Assembly: GCA_037388465.1 (NCBI GenBank)
Contig: JARRKE010000025.1
Span: 1 to 36,221 of the forward strand
Direction of reading: 5' to 3'
Source: Gammaproteobacteria bacterium
GTDB lineage: Bacteria > Pseudomonadota > Gammaproteobacteria > SpSt-1174
DNA length: 36,221 nucleotides
Within the stretch, counting starts at the first letter, position 1; each line of letters opens with the position of its first letter. Of this stretch, positions 1 to 7,977 are shown one piece after another. Under the pieces are notes generated by a model. The model was not told the origin of the DNA, ran no database searches, and worked only from the letters and a program-made list of their open reading frames with translations. The translations under genes were made by a program, and so were the position numbers.

Positions 1-931
1 GCCCGGTGACTTGGGCTTGAGGTTGACGGCGTGGAACAGGAAAAAGCCCACCGCCGCCTGCACCAGCACCAGACCGAAGGCAACCGGATAGGCCGCGCTC
101 AGCCAGCCCAGGGTGCCGACGACGCCCAGGGCCGCGAGGCCGTGCACGACGAAGATCCACTGCGCCGTGCGCTGCGGGTGCAAAAAGGCCTCGATCGGTT
201 TGCCGAAGCCGCGCTGCCCGGTGACCATGCCGCCCATGAAGATGGCGAACAGCACCGCGTGCAGCGCGAAGGTGTCCGCCAGGTACGGCAGCAGATGCGC
301 GCCGGGGTAGTTCAGCGCCATCAGGTAGGTGATGAACACCAGATAGGCCAGCAGACCGTGCGTGCCGTGCACGAAGGCCGGTGCGCGACCGGCGAGCACG
401 TACAGCGTGCCCATGCCGAACAATGCCGTGGCGATGATCAGGCCGAGACCGGTGAAGGTCATGATGTCCGGATGCAGAATGGCCAGCGCCAGACCGGTGA
501 AGCCGACCGCCGTGGCGAGCACGCGGTGCGCCGCCTCCGGGTCCCAGACCGGTGAAGCCGACCGCCGTGGCGAGCACGCGGTGCGCCGCCTCCGGGTCGC
601 CGCGCAGCATGAGCACGACGATGTTGCGCGTGTAGGGCCAGCGCGTGCCCAGCGACAGGCCATAACCGAAGCCCTCGACGATACTGCCGAGCAGGATCAG
701 CGCGATGGAGAAGAACACCTCGGCGACCATCAATCCGTCGACGATGGCGCCCTTGCCCGGCAGCGGGCTGGTAATGCCGCGCCAGATACCCAGCACGATG
801 GCGAGCACCACCATGCCGGCGATGCCCATCGCCACGATGCGCACCGTGAGGGTCATCTCGCCCTCCACGGCGTACTGCATCTCCGGGGAGGGCTCCACGC
901 CCATGGCCTCAGCGGTCTGGGGTTTGCGCAT
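1..931 (-). pseudogene. Polytopic membrane protein downstream of cyoD, frameshifted by a 55-bp duplication, 3' end outside window
   Basis: An ATG at 931 lies 5 nt past the cyoD stop codon. It opens a hydrophobic reading frame of about 110 codons, beginning MRKPQTAEAMGVEPSPEMQY, with two early membrane segments. A 55-bp tandem duplication (489-598) then shifts the frame by one. Downstream of it the hydrophobic protein continues in another frame with several further membrane helices and scattered histidines (AHRV, ILHPD, VHGTHG, FALHAV, VVHGLA, FHAVN). The actual shifted frame yields an Arg/Gly/His-rich sequence with no membrane character and stays open to the window edge. Position and histidine-bearing helices suggest an oxidase-associated protein, perhaps a remote COX15/CtaA relative, but I do not recognise the family. 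It is not a heme O synthase by any motif I can see. If the duplication is real, the gene is broken. If it is an assembly artefact, this is an intact gene. Confidence 0.6.
489..598. repeat. Perfect tandem duplication, 2 x 55 bp
   Basis: Positions 489-543 and 544-598 read identically, each starting CCAGACCGGTGAAGCC and ending CCGGGTC. The unit length of 55 is not a multiple of three. Inserting one unit therefore shifts the reading frame of the minus-strand membrane gene. The reading frame is coherent and hydrophobic on both sides if one copy is removed. Confidence 0.95.
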
Positions 932-936
932 GCCGG

Positions 937-1290
937 TTACATCCCCATGCCGGGCAGCATGGTGCGCGCCGCCAGGGTGTGGAACATCCACAGCGTCAGC
1001 CCCACCGCCATGACGAACAGCGGCACGGTGAAGGCGAAGGCCACGGTGTGCCAGATCTGGCTTTCCGACAGGTCCAGCTTGAACAGGAAGTAGAGCTGCG
1101 CGAGCACGGCCACCAGGGCGATGAGGGTGATGGTCGTGGCGAGCCCGGCCGGCGACATGGCGTGGCTGCGCACCAGGCCCAGCGAGATGAACATCATCGC
1201 CGCGGCGAACGCGTAGCCGATGAAGTAACCGCGCGCGCTGGCGATCTTGACCTCGGGATGATCGAGCGGATCGTGATTATCGTGGGACAT
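937..1290 (-). CDS. cyoD: Cytochrome bo3 ubiquinol oxidase subunit IV
   Basis: This is a 117-residue inner-membrane protein, near the roughly 109 residues of E. coli CyoD. It has three hydrophobic helices at about residues 22-42, 50-70 and 83-105. The segment LYFLFKLDLSESQIWHTVAF is typical of the family, whose members help assemble subunit I and its metal centres. I chose the ATG at 1290 (MSHDNHDPLDHP) because it overlaps the cyoC stop codon (TGATG), a usual coupling signal, and gives the normal length. An upstream in-frame start would add 13 residues lying inside cyoC. It is the fourth gene of the cyoABCD operon. The next gene in the operon is not a recognisable cyoE. Confidence 0.93.
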   Translation of the reverse strand: MSHDNHDPLDHPEVKIASARGYFIGYAFAAAMMFISLGLVRSHAMSPAGLATTITLIALVAVLAQLYFLFKLDLSESQIWHTVAFAFTVPLFVMAVGLTLWMFHTLAARTMLPGMGM

Positions 1291-1919
1291 CAGATGGCAC
1301 CCCTCAGATAGACGAAGGAAAACACGCACACCCAGATCACGGCCTGGAAGTGCCAGAACAGCTTGAGGTTGAGCAGCCGGTAGACGATGTCGCCCTTGAA
1401 GCCGTCAGTGGCGACCTGGATCAGCATGACGATCATCCAGATCAGGCCGAACACCATGTGCACGCCGTGGGTGAGGACGATGGTCCAGTAGGCCGACAGG
1501 AATCCGCTGCGCGCCGGGACGGCGCCCTGGGCCACCAGGTCGACGAACTCATGCGTATCCATGCCGATGAAGACCACGCCCAGCGCGAAGGCGACGAACA
1601 GCCAGAACAGCACGCCCGACTGACTGCCGTGCTTGAGCGAGTTCATCGCCAGGCCGTAGGCGAACACGCTGGAGAACACCACCAGGGTTTCCCAGAAGGC
1701 GTACAGGGGATGGACGATGTCCCGGGCCGTCGGGCCGCCTGCAGTGTGGTGTACGTAGACGCCGTAGGACGCGAACAACGCCGCGAAGATCATCGCGTCG
1801 CTGATCATGTACAGCCAGAACCCGAGGGTTCGGGTCGAAATCACATCGTGGCCGTGGTGCTCGTAGTCCCAGAGCGAGGCATTGCCGGGATCGACGGTCT
1901 CTGCGCTGTGTGAACTCAT
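1290..1919 (-). CDS. cyoC: Cytochrome bo3 ubiquinol oxidase subunit III
   Basis: This 209-residue protein is close to E. coli CyoC (204). It has five predicted membrane helices, starting near STRTLGFWLYMISDAMIF. The segment LTHGVHMVFGLIW carries the subunit III pattern, and the C-terminus WHFQAVIWVCVFSFVYLRG is characteristic. It belongs to the heme-copper oxidase subunit III family and packs against CyoB in the inner membrane. The ATG at 1919 is preceded by a TGGAG-like ribosome binding site. The gene follows cyoB after a 97-bp gap and is coupled to cyoD through a TGATG overlap. Confidence 0.95.
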   Translation of the reverse strand: MSSHSAETVDPGNASLWDYEHHGHDVISTRTLGFWLYMISDAMIFAALFASYGVYVHHTAGGPTARDIVHPLYAFWETLVVFSSVFAYGLAMNSLKHGSQSGVLFWLFVAFALGVVFIGMDTHEFVDLVAQGAVPARSGFLSAYWTIVLTHGVHMVFGLIWMIVMLIQVATDGFKGDIVYRLLNLKLFWHFQAVIWVCVFSFVYLRGAI

Positions 1920-2016
1920 GATTCGCTACTCCAAACGTAAGCTTTGACAATAAACAACCGGTTCCTATCCCTGCGCGTTCCCCGGCGTGTCTGCGTCGGG
2001 GAACGGCGGGAAGCGT

Positions 2017-4137
2017 TCAGTCGCCCTTGAGTTTGTTCCACGGCGCCCGCGACGCGGCCGGCACACCGCCGCCCACGGCGCCGCCACCGACCTTCTCGCC
2101 GGCCGATTCGACTTCGCGTGCACGGTCCAGGTAATCCTGTTCCATGGCGGCAACCTCGGCGGCGGGAATGATGTAACCCGTATCCTTCTCGAAGGAGCGG
2201 ACGACGATGGCGACGATGATGGCCAGGAAGCTGAGACCGGCCAGCCACCAGATGCGCCAGATCAGGGCGAAGCCGAGCACCAGCGACAGCATGCCGAGAA
2301 TCAGCGGCACCATGGTGTTCTTGGGCATGTGAATGTCCACGTAATGATCGGGCTTGAGGCTGTCCAGCTTGTTCTCCCGGCGCCAGGCCCACTCGTCACG
2401 TGCATGCACCATGGGCGTGACGGCGAAGTTGTAGAACGGCACCGGCGAATGCGTGCCCCACTCCAGGCTGCGCGAGGTACCCCAGGCATCCGCGCCGACC
2501 CGCAGGTCGTGGCGGTTGCGGATGCTGACCACGACCTGCGCCAGGAAGAAGAACACCGACACGGCATAGAAGCCGACACCCACCAGCTCCGCCAGGATCA
2601 GCGGATACCAGGCCGGATGCGAGATGTAGTCCAGGCGGCGCGTCATACCCATGAAGCCGAGGATGTACATGGGGATGAACACCATGATCGAGCCCAGGGT
2701 GAAGGACCAGAAGAAGCGCTTGCCGAGACGTTCATCCAGCTTGAAGCCGAACACCTTGGGGAACCAGAAGGTGACGCCGGCAAACGCGGCGTAGGCCACC
2801 AGCAGGAACATGTTGTGGAAGTGCGCGATCACGAACACGCTGTTGTGCACGATGTAGTTGATCGCGGGCACCGCCAGCATCATGCCGGTCATGCCGCCGC
2901 TGATCAGCAGGAAGATGGTGCCGATCGCCCACAGCATCGGGGTGTCGAAACGCAGACGTCCGCGATACATGGTGAACAGCCAGTTGAACACCTTCACCCC
3001 GGTGGGGATGCCGACCAGCATGGTGGCGATACTGAAGTAGGCGTTGACGTTGGGGCCGGCACCCATGGTGAAGAAGTGATGCAACCACACGCTCCAGGAC
3101 ACCGCGGCGATGGCCATGGAGGCGACCACCATGGTGACGTAGCCGAACAGAGTCTTTTGCGAGAAGGTCGGGACGATCTCGGAGATCATGCCGAAGGCCG
3201 GCAGCACGACGAAGTACACCTCCGGGTGACCCCAGATCCAGAACAGGTTGGTGTACATCATCAGGTCGCCGCCGAGGCTGGCGGTGAAGAAGTGCGTGCC
3301 GAGATAGCGGTCGAAGGTGAGCAGCGCCAGCGTCACGCCGAGCACGGGGAAGGACGTCAGCGCGATGATGTTGGTCGCCAGGGTGGTCCAGCTGAACACC
3401 GGCACGCGGCCCCAGGTCATGCCCGGCGCGCGCATCTTGATGATGGTGGCGATCAGGTTGACCGCACCCAGCGTGGTGCCCACGCTGCCGATCTGGATAG
3501 ACCATATCCAGTAGTCCACCCCGACCCCCGGACTGTACGGCAGCTCCGTGAGCGGTATCAGCCCCACCCAGCCGGCGTGCGAGAAGTCGCCGACGAACAG
3601 CGAGATCATCACCAGCGCCGCGGCCGAGACCGTCAGCCACAGGCCGAGCGCGTTGAGATAGGGATAGGCCATGTCGCGCGCGCCGATCTGCAGCGGCACG
3701 ACGATGTTCATGATGCCGACCAGGATCGGCGTCACCGCCAGCAGAATCATGATCATGCCGTGCGCGGTGAATACCTGATCCAGATGATACGGCGGCAGGT
3801 AACCGTGCGCGGCGCCCATGAAGCCCGGCGAGCTGGCGCCCACGGCCATGGCCTGCTGGGTGCGGATCATCACCGCGTCGAAGAAGCCGCGGAACAGCAT
3901 CACCAGGCCGACGATGATGTACATCACGCCGATCTTTTTGTGATCCACGGTGGTGAGCCAGTCGCTCCACAGCGTGCGCCACTTGCCCGCGCAGGTCAGC
4001 CAGAACAGGGCGATGGCGCCGCCGACCAGGGACAGCTCGAAGGCGAAAAAGATGACGGGGTTGTTGTACTGATACTGGAGAATAAGGCCGAGGCGCCCGA
4101 AGATCGGATCCCATGGCCCTTGGAGGTTCACAAGCAT
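2017..4137 (-). CDS. cyoB: Cytochrome bo3 ubiquinol oxidase subunit I
   Basis: This is the catalytic, proton-pumping subunit that oxidises ubiquinol and reduces O2 to water. At 706 residues it is longer than E. coli CyoB (663). The low-spin heme ligand is in FTAHGMIM and the other in IAHFHNMFLL, which also holds the high-spin heme ligand. The CuB ligands and cross-linked Tyr are in WGHPEVYF, and the CuB His pair in VWLHHFFTMG. Residues that form the quinol site in E. coli are kept: Arg and Asp in FRGFFDAVMIRTQQ, His and Gln in PPYHLDQVFTAHG. This supports a quinol rather than a cytochrome c oxidase. The C-terminal 40 or so residues form a Gly/Ala-rich tail that looks dispensable. An ACGGAGT ribosome binding site precedes the ATG, 15 bp after cyoA. 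Confidence 0.97.
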   Translation of the reverse strand: MLVNLQGPWDPIFGRLGLILQYQYNNPVIFFAFELSLVGGAIALFWLTCAGKWRTLWSDWLTTVDHKKIGVMYIIVGLVMLFRGFFDAVMIRTQQAMAVGASSPGFMGAAHGYLPPYHLDQVFTAHGMIMILLAVTPILVGIMNIVVPLQIGARDMAYPYLNALGLWLTVSAAALVMISLFVGDFSHAGWVGLIPLTELPYSPGVGVDYWIWSIQIGSVGTTLGAVNLIATIIKMRAPGMTWGRVPVFSWTTLATNIIALTSFPVLGVTLALLTFDRYLGTHFFTASLGGDLMMYTNLFWIWGHPEVYFVVLPAFGMISEIVPTFSQKTLFGYVTMVVASMAIAAVSWSVWLHHFFTMGAGPNVNAYFSIATMLVGIPTGVKVFNWLFTMYRGRLRFDTPMLWAIGTIFLLISGGMTGMMLAVPAINYIVHNSVFVIAHFHNMFLLVAYAAFAGVTFWFPKVFGFKLDERLGKRFFWSFTLGSIMVFIPMYILGFMGMTRRLDYISHPAWYPLILAELVGVGFYAVSVFFFLAQVVVSIRNRHDLRVGADAWGTSRSLEWGTHSPVPFYNFAVTPMVHARDEWAWRRENKLDSLKPDHYVDIHMPKNTMVPLILGMLSLVLGFALIWRIWWLAGLSFLAIIVAIVVRSFEKDTGYIIPAAEVAAMEQDYLDRAREVESAGEKVGGGAVGGGVPAASRAPWNKLKGD

Positions 4138-4152
4138 GGTTGTACTCCGTTC

Positions 4153-5115
4153 TTAGTTGGTGCGTTCGGTGAATTCAGGTGCCTGCATGTTTTCCGTGAA
4201 GGCATAGGGCGTCGGATAGACCTTGCCCGCCTTGACCTCCTGGATCACATGTTTGAACAGACCGGGCTGGACGTTCGCGAAATACACGCTCTTGCCGCTG
4301 GTGTTCACGGTGGGCTGGGCGAATTTGTCGAATGCGGCGTAGGTCAGCTGCGCCTTGGCGCCCTTCACGCCGGCCACCCATTGCCCGAACTGCTGTTCGT
4401 TCAGCGCCTTGACCTTGAAGTCCATCCAGGAAAAGCCCGGACCGCTCAACGTCGCCGCCAGGCCGTGATACTCGCCCGTGTGATCGGCGATCATCGCCTG
4501 TTTGGTGCGCATGCCGGGCATGGCGTAGATCTGGCCCACCAGCTGGGGAATGAAGAAGTTGTTGGTGACGGTGGTCGAGGTCAGGCGGAAGTGCACCGGC
4601 ACGTGGGTCGGCACAACCAGTTCGTTGGCGCTGGCGATATGCAGCTTGGGATATACGAACAGCCACTGCCAGTCGGTTGAGATCACATCGACCTCGAGCG
4701 GCGCGATGCCCTGCCGCGTGGTTTCGACCACGCTCTTCTTGGCGAGGACCTCGGGACCGTAGGGATTCACGGCGTGGATGCCGACGTAGGAGTAATAGCC
4801 GAGTATCGCGACGATCACCAGAGGCACGCCCCAGACGACAAACTCCAGCACGTTGGAATGCGCCCAACCGGGTTCGTGCCGGGCCTGCGCCGCGGCGCGG
4901 TAGCGCCACAGGACCCAGATGGTCAACGCGGTCACCGGAATGATGACGACCAGCATCACCAGCACATCCAGAATCATGTAGTGCAGCTCTGCGCTGGCGA
5001 TCGGCCCCTTGGGATCGAACAGCCAGTAGTGCTTATCACTGCAACCGCTCAACAACAGCAACGGAAACAGTGCGAGCATGCGTGTCATACGCGGGAAAAC
5101 CTGCCATCTCGTCAT
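4153..5115 (-). CDS. cyoA: Cytochrome bo3 ubiquinol oxidase subunit II (lipoprotein)
   Basis: This is a 320-residue lipoprotein. The signal peptide ends in the lipobox LLLSGC (Cys about residue 24), followed by two membrane helices (about residues 45-67 and 90-112) and a periplasmic cupredoxin-like domain. The CuA ligands of cytochrome c oxidases are absent: the place of the Cys-x3-Cys-His motif reads ATLSGPGFSWMDF. That is the hallmark of quinol oxidase subunit II. The C-terminus carries the COX-aromatic-rich region typical of CyoA (QQFGQWV..., then NVQPGLFKHVI). The ATG at 5115 is preferred over a 71-codon upstream extension because it has a strong AGAGGAAGG ribosome binding site 6 nt upstream and starts the signal peptide. 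It is the first gene of the cyo operon, so its promoter should lie in 5116 onward. Confidence 0.96.
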   Translation of the reverse strand: MTRWQVFPRMTRMLALFPLLLLSGCSDKHYWLFDPKGPIASAELHYMILDVLVMLVVIIPVTALTIWVLWRYRAAAQARHEPGWAHSNVLEFVVWGVPLVIVAILGYYSYVGIHAVNPYGPEVLAKKSVVETTRQGIAPLEVDVISTDWQWLFVYPKLHIASANELVVPTHVPVHFRLTSTTVTNNFFIPQLVGQIYAMPGMRTKQAMIADHTGEYHGLAATLSGPGFSWMDFKVKALNEQQFGQWVAGVKGAKAQLTYAAFDKFAQPTVNTSGKSVYFANVQPGLFKHVIQEVKAGKVYPTPYAFTENMQAPEFTERTN

Positions 5116-5285
5116 CAGTCGCCTTCCTCTAAACGCGTGAAGGAGCGAATGGGGCAACTCGTGTTCTGCTGTGAGATTGATGACCAAATGGCTAACGGCG
5201 TCAGGGCCGCCAACATCACCGTACCGTTCCCCAACGATCCGGTTTTCGTCATGCACTGAGCAACAACGGCGTAACAACTGCGCGT

Positions 5286-5585
5286 TTAAAACTTCAGGGT
5301 GTACTTGCCGCTCATCCCACAGCCCCATTCGCCAAGTCCGTTAATTACGGCGGTTCCGTCTGCACAACGACGGATTCCCGCCAGCCCGTTGGCTTCAGCC
5401 TTGGAGTCTGTGTAGTCGCCCGGGTCAGGCATCCATGCGCATGTGCAGCGCGCCGCATCCGGATTCGCCCGCGGGCGGGCAAAACCGTTCGAGACACGCG
5501 TGCTGAAGTGACACCAACACCGCCCCCTCAGGTTGGTGATGGCTGGCTTATTGCCCCGCGCCGCCGCTTCGGCCGCCTGGTTCAA
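5286..5585 (-). CDS. Doubtful small hypothetical ORF
   Basis: This is an open frame of 99 codons starting at TTG, in the spacer upstream of cyoA and on the same strand. The product contains six Cys residues and no signal peptide or recognisable domain. The frame stays open upstream for another 33 codons without an ATG or GTG, as expected for a gene remnant or for chance. No good ribosome binding site is visible. It may be non-coding or the tail of a decayed gene. No function can be assigned. Confidence 0.15.
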   Translation of the reverse strand: MNQAAEAAARGNKPAITNLRGRCWCHFSTRVSNGFARPRANPDAARCTCAWMPDPGDYTDSKAEANGLAGIRRCADGTAVINGLGEWGCGMSGKYTLKF

Positions 5586-5885
5586 TTCCGCCGATAACCC
5601 GGTTTTTTCAAACCTCGAACGGGTCTGATATGCGCGGCCGATAAGAATTCCATAAAAATTTAATATTCGAGCATAAGAAATCCCTTAAATGACAACGGGT
5701 TAGCAGGCCGATTTACGCTAAGCCATTAAATTTAAAGGAAAAATACAGATCAGAAATTACGTCCGACCGCATTGAAACAGATCAAGTTCGATGAAAAAAA
5801 TATTTACCGGACGCGGAATTCGCGGTGCCACAGGGCCATGACCACATCCTGTTCAGGGATATTGACGGCGCCGGGAGGGGGGATT

Positions 5886-5906
5886 TGCCGCCAAGAAACG
5901 GCGGCA
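5886..5906 (-). terminator. Hairpin downstream of waaA, possible terminator
   Basis: A perfect 7-bp stem (TGCCGCC / GGCGGCA) encloses a 7-nt loop, 45 nt downstream of the waaA stop in the direction of transcription. A poly-U tract is missing on the waaA side, so it is either a U-less terminator or an RNA 3'-end stabiliser. Confidence 0.35.
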
Positions 5907-5950
5907 GGTGGCAGGCCGTTGGAATCGGACCGGGCCCGGCCGCACAGGAG

Positions 5951-7222
5951 TCAGCCCGGCGGGCCTTCCAGCAACTCGCGGATTATGCCAAGCAACCGTT
6001 CGGTGACGCCCCGATTGGATTCGACCACCTGACGCCCGCTTTCCCCGATGTGACGTCGCTTGTCGTCATCCGTGAGCAGGTCTTCCAGCCAGGCGGCGAT
6101 GGCGACGGTATCGTCGGCGTGCACCGCGGCGCCGGCCTGAAACAGGCGCGCATAGACCTCGTTGAAGTTGAAGATGTGCGGACCGGTCAGCACCGGGAGG
6201 CCGAGCGCGGCGGGCTCGAGCGGATTGTGTCCACCGATGGGAATCAGGCTGCCGCCGACGAAGGCCGCGTCCGCCGCGGCATACAGAGCCAGCAGTTCGC
6301 CCAGGGTATCGCCGACCAGCACCTGGGTATCCGGGGCGCATGCGGCGCCGGTGCTGCGCCGCATGGAACGCAGGCCCTGCTCCCTGCACAGCGCGGCGAC
6401 CTCATCGAAGCGTTCCGGATGGCGCGGCACCAGAATCAGGAAGGCATCGGGCAGTTTTTCGAGCACGCGGTGATGCGCGTCGAGCAGGATATCGTCCTCA
6501 CCCGCATGGGTGCTGGCGGCAATCCACACCGGCCGGCTGCCCAGACCTTCGCGCAATGCCTGTCCCTGCGCGACCTGTTCCTCCGGCACCGAGATGTCGA
6601 ACTTGATGTTGCCGGTCTGCTGCACCCGCTCGCCTGGCGCGCCCAGCTCCAGAAAGCGCTGCGCATCCTGTTTGCCCTGCGCCGCGATGTGACTGATGTG
6701 CCAGAGGGTGCGGCGGGTGAGCGAAGCGAAGCGCGCATAACCGCGCGCGGACCGCTCGGACAGACGGGCATTGGCGATCATCAGCGGGATGTCGCGCCGG
6801 GCGCAGGCGGCAAACAGGTTGGGCCAGAGCTCGGTTTCCATGATCACGGCGATCAGCGGGCGCGTCTTGCGCAGGAAGCGGCGCACCACGTGCGGCAAGT
6901 CGTAGGGCAGATAGCAGTGATCCACGCTGTCGTGAAACAGCCGCCGGACCTGAGCCGAACCGGTAGGCGTGGTCGTGGTCACCAGGATGCGGTGGCCGGG
7001 GAATTCCGACTGCAGACGGCGGATCAGCGGCGTACTGGCGATGACCTCACCCACCGAAACGGCATGCACCCAGATGCGCGGCACGTTGGGCAGCCGCGGG
7101 TAATGCGCGAAACGTTCGGCGATGCGGCGGTGATAATCGGGATTGGCGCGACCGCGCCAGTACAGGCGCGCAATCACCAGGGGAGTCAGCAGATAAAGCA
7201 GCAGGCTATACAGGATGCGCAT
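5951..7222 (-). CDS. waaA: 3-deoxy-D-manno-octulosonic acid (Kdo) transferase
   Basis: WaaA (KdtA) transfers Kdo from CMP-Kdo to the lipid IVA precursor at the inner face of the inner membrane. The 423 residues match E. coli WaaA (425) along the full length. There is an N-terminal membrane anchor (MRILYSLLLYLLTPLV), then HAVSVGEVIAS containing the conserved catalytic Glu. TTTTPTGS, YLPYDLP, METELWPNL and IANARLSERSARGY follow, and in the C-terminal Rossmann half LVPRHPERF and GGHNPLEPAA. The start overlaps the 3' end of the aldo/keto reductase gene by 37 bp. The N-terminal alignment to E. coli makes that start the natural one. It is the last gene of the hldE-FAD-AKR-waaA series. Confidence 0.96.
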   Translation of the reverse strand: MRILYSLLLYLLTPLVIARLYWRGRANPDYHRRIAERFAHYPRLPNVPRIWVHAVSVGEVIASTPLIRRLQSEFPGHRILVTTTTPTGSAQVRRLFHDSVDHCYLPYDLPHVVRRFLRKTRPLIAVIMETELWPNLFAACARRDIPLMIANARLSERSARGYARFASLTRRTLWHISHIAAQGKQDAQRFLELGAPGERVQQTGNIKFDISVPEEQVAQGQALREGLGSRPVWIAASTHAGEDDILLDAHHRVLEKLPDAFLILVPRHPERFDEVAALCREQGLRSMRRSTGAACAPDTQVLVGDTLGELLALYAAADAAFVGGSLIPIGGHNPLEPAALGLPVLTGPHIFNFNEVYARLFQAGAAVHADDTVAIAAWLEDLLTDDDKRRHIGESGRQVVESNRGVTERLLGIIRELLEGPPG

Positions 7223-7977
7223 GCGTTGGACTTGAGATGTTCGGGATTGATGGTGCCCAGCACCACGCTGCTCACGCCGGGCTGGGAGAAGACGAAGCGC
7301 AGCGAGGTCTCGACCGGATCGCCGCCCTCCAGGCGATGCAGATGACCGCTCATGAACGCCTTCTTGATCAGCACACCCTTGTGGTGGGTGGCGGCAGCCT
7401 CGAGCACCGGCAGCTCATCGGTGTATTCGGGATTGCAGGTGGCCATGACGATGTCGCAATGCTCCACCACCCACAGACCGCCTTCGACGGTCTTGGTGGA
7501 CATGCCATAAGCACGGATCAGACCTTCCTGCTTGAGCCTGTCCAGCGTTTCCAGCACCGGCTCTTCATGAATGATGCGCATGTCGTCGCCGTCGGAGTGC
7601 ACCAGCACCGCATCGATGTAATCGCGACCCAGGCGTCTGAGGCTGCGCTCGATGCTCGCGCGGGTTCCCGCGGCGCTGAAGTCGAAGCTCGACTGCCCGT
7701 CTTCGAAGCTTTCGCCCACCTTGCTGACGATGATCCAGTCGCCGGTGTCGGGCAGCAGCTTGCCGAGACGTTCCTCGCTGGTGCCGTAGGCGGGCGCGGT
7801 GTCGATGAGGTTGATGCCCAGCTCGCGCGCCAGGGCCAGCAGGTCGCGCACCTCGGCATCGTCCGGCAGCTCGAAACCACTGGGATATTTCACGCCCTCG
7901 TTGCGGCCGATCTTGACTGTCCCCAACCCCAGGACGCTGACCTGCATGCCGGTGCTGCCCAACGGCCTCAGCTCCAT
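7186..7977 (-). CDS. Aldo/keto reductase family protein
   Basis: This is a 263-residue TIM-barrel oxidoreductase, expected to be NADP(H)-dependent and cytosolic. The catalytic tetrad is recognisable: Asp and Tyr in LIDTAPAYGTSEERLG, Lys in IIVSKVGES, and His in AVLVHSDGDD. The C-terminal QPGVSSVVLGTINPEHL segment is the usual cofactor-binding end. The ATG at 7977 (MELRPLGSTGMQVSVLGLG) has a GGAGGG ribosome binding site. It overlaps the upstream FAD gene by 10 bp and the downstream waaA by 37 bp, so the three are surely cotranscribed. The last 13 residues contain five Cys and lie over the waaA start region. The substrate is unknown. The position between hldE and waaA suggests a sugar or LPS-related role, but this is inference. 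Confidence 0.88.
   Translation of the reverse strand: MELRPLGSTGMQVSVLGLGTVKIGRNEGVKYPSGFELPDDAEVRDLLALARELGINLIDTAPAYGTSEERLGKLLPDTGDWIIVSKVGESFEDGQSSFDFSAAGTRASIERSLRRLGRDYIDAVLVHSDGDDMRIIHEEPVLETLDRLKQEGLIRAYGMSTKTVEGGLWVVEHCDIVMATCNPEYTDELPVLEAAATHHKGVLIKKAFMSGHLHRLEGGDPVETSLRFVFSQPGVSSVVLGTINPEHLKSNACASCIACCFIC

Larger units (their letters stand above)
5116..5950. other. Gene-poor spacer between the cyo operon and waaA
   Basis: About 835 bp without a convincing gene. The part next to cyoA (5116-5285) should hold the cyo promoter and leader, but I cannot pick convincing -35/-10 boxes. The middle (about 5630-5820) is markedly AT-rich compared with everything around it, with runs such as ATAAAAATTTAATATT. 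That could be a regulatory region or the scar of lost DNA. The waaA-proximal part holds a strong hairpin (5886-5906). One weak minus-strand ORF is listed separately. Confidence 0.6.

Noticed and set aside
1987-4680. 897-codon plus-strand open frame antisense to cyoB and cyoA
   Set aside because: Its product is a low-complexity His/Gly/Glu/Arg-rich sequence with no domain, exactly opposite well-recognised genes. High GC at third codon positions keeps the antisense frame open.
5825-7345. 506-codon plus-strand open frame opposite waaA
   Set aside because: Mirror frame of a clear waaA gene; no recognisable domain and no ribosome binding site.
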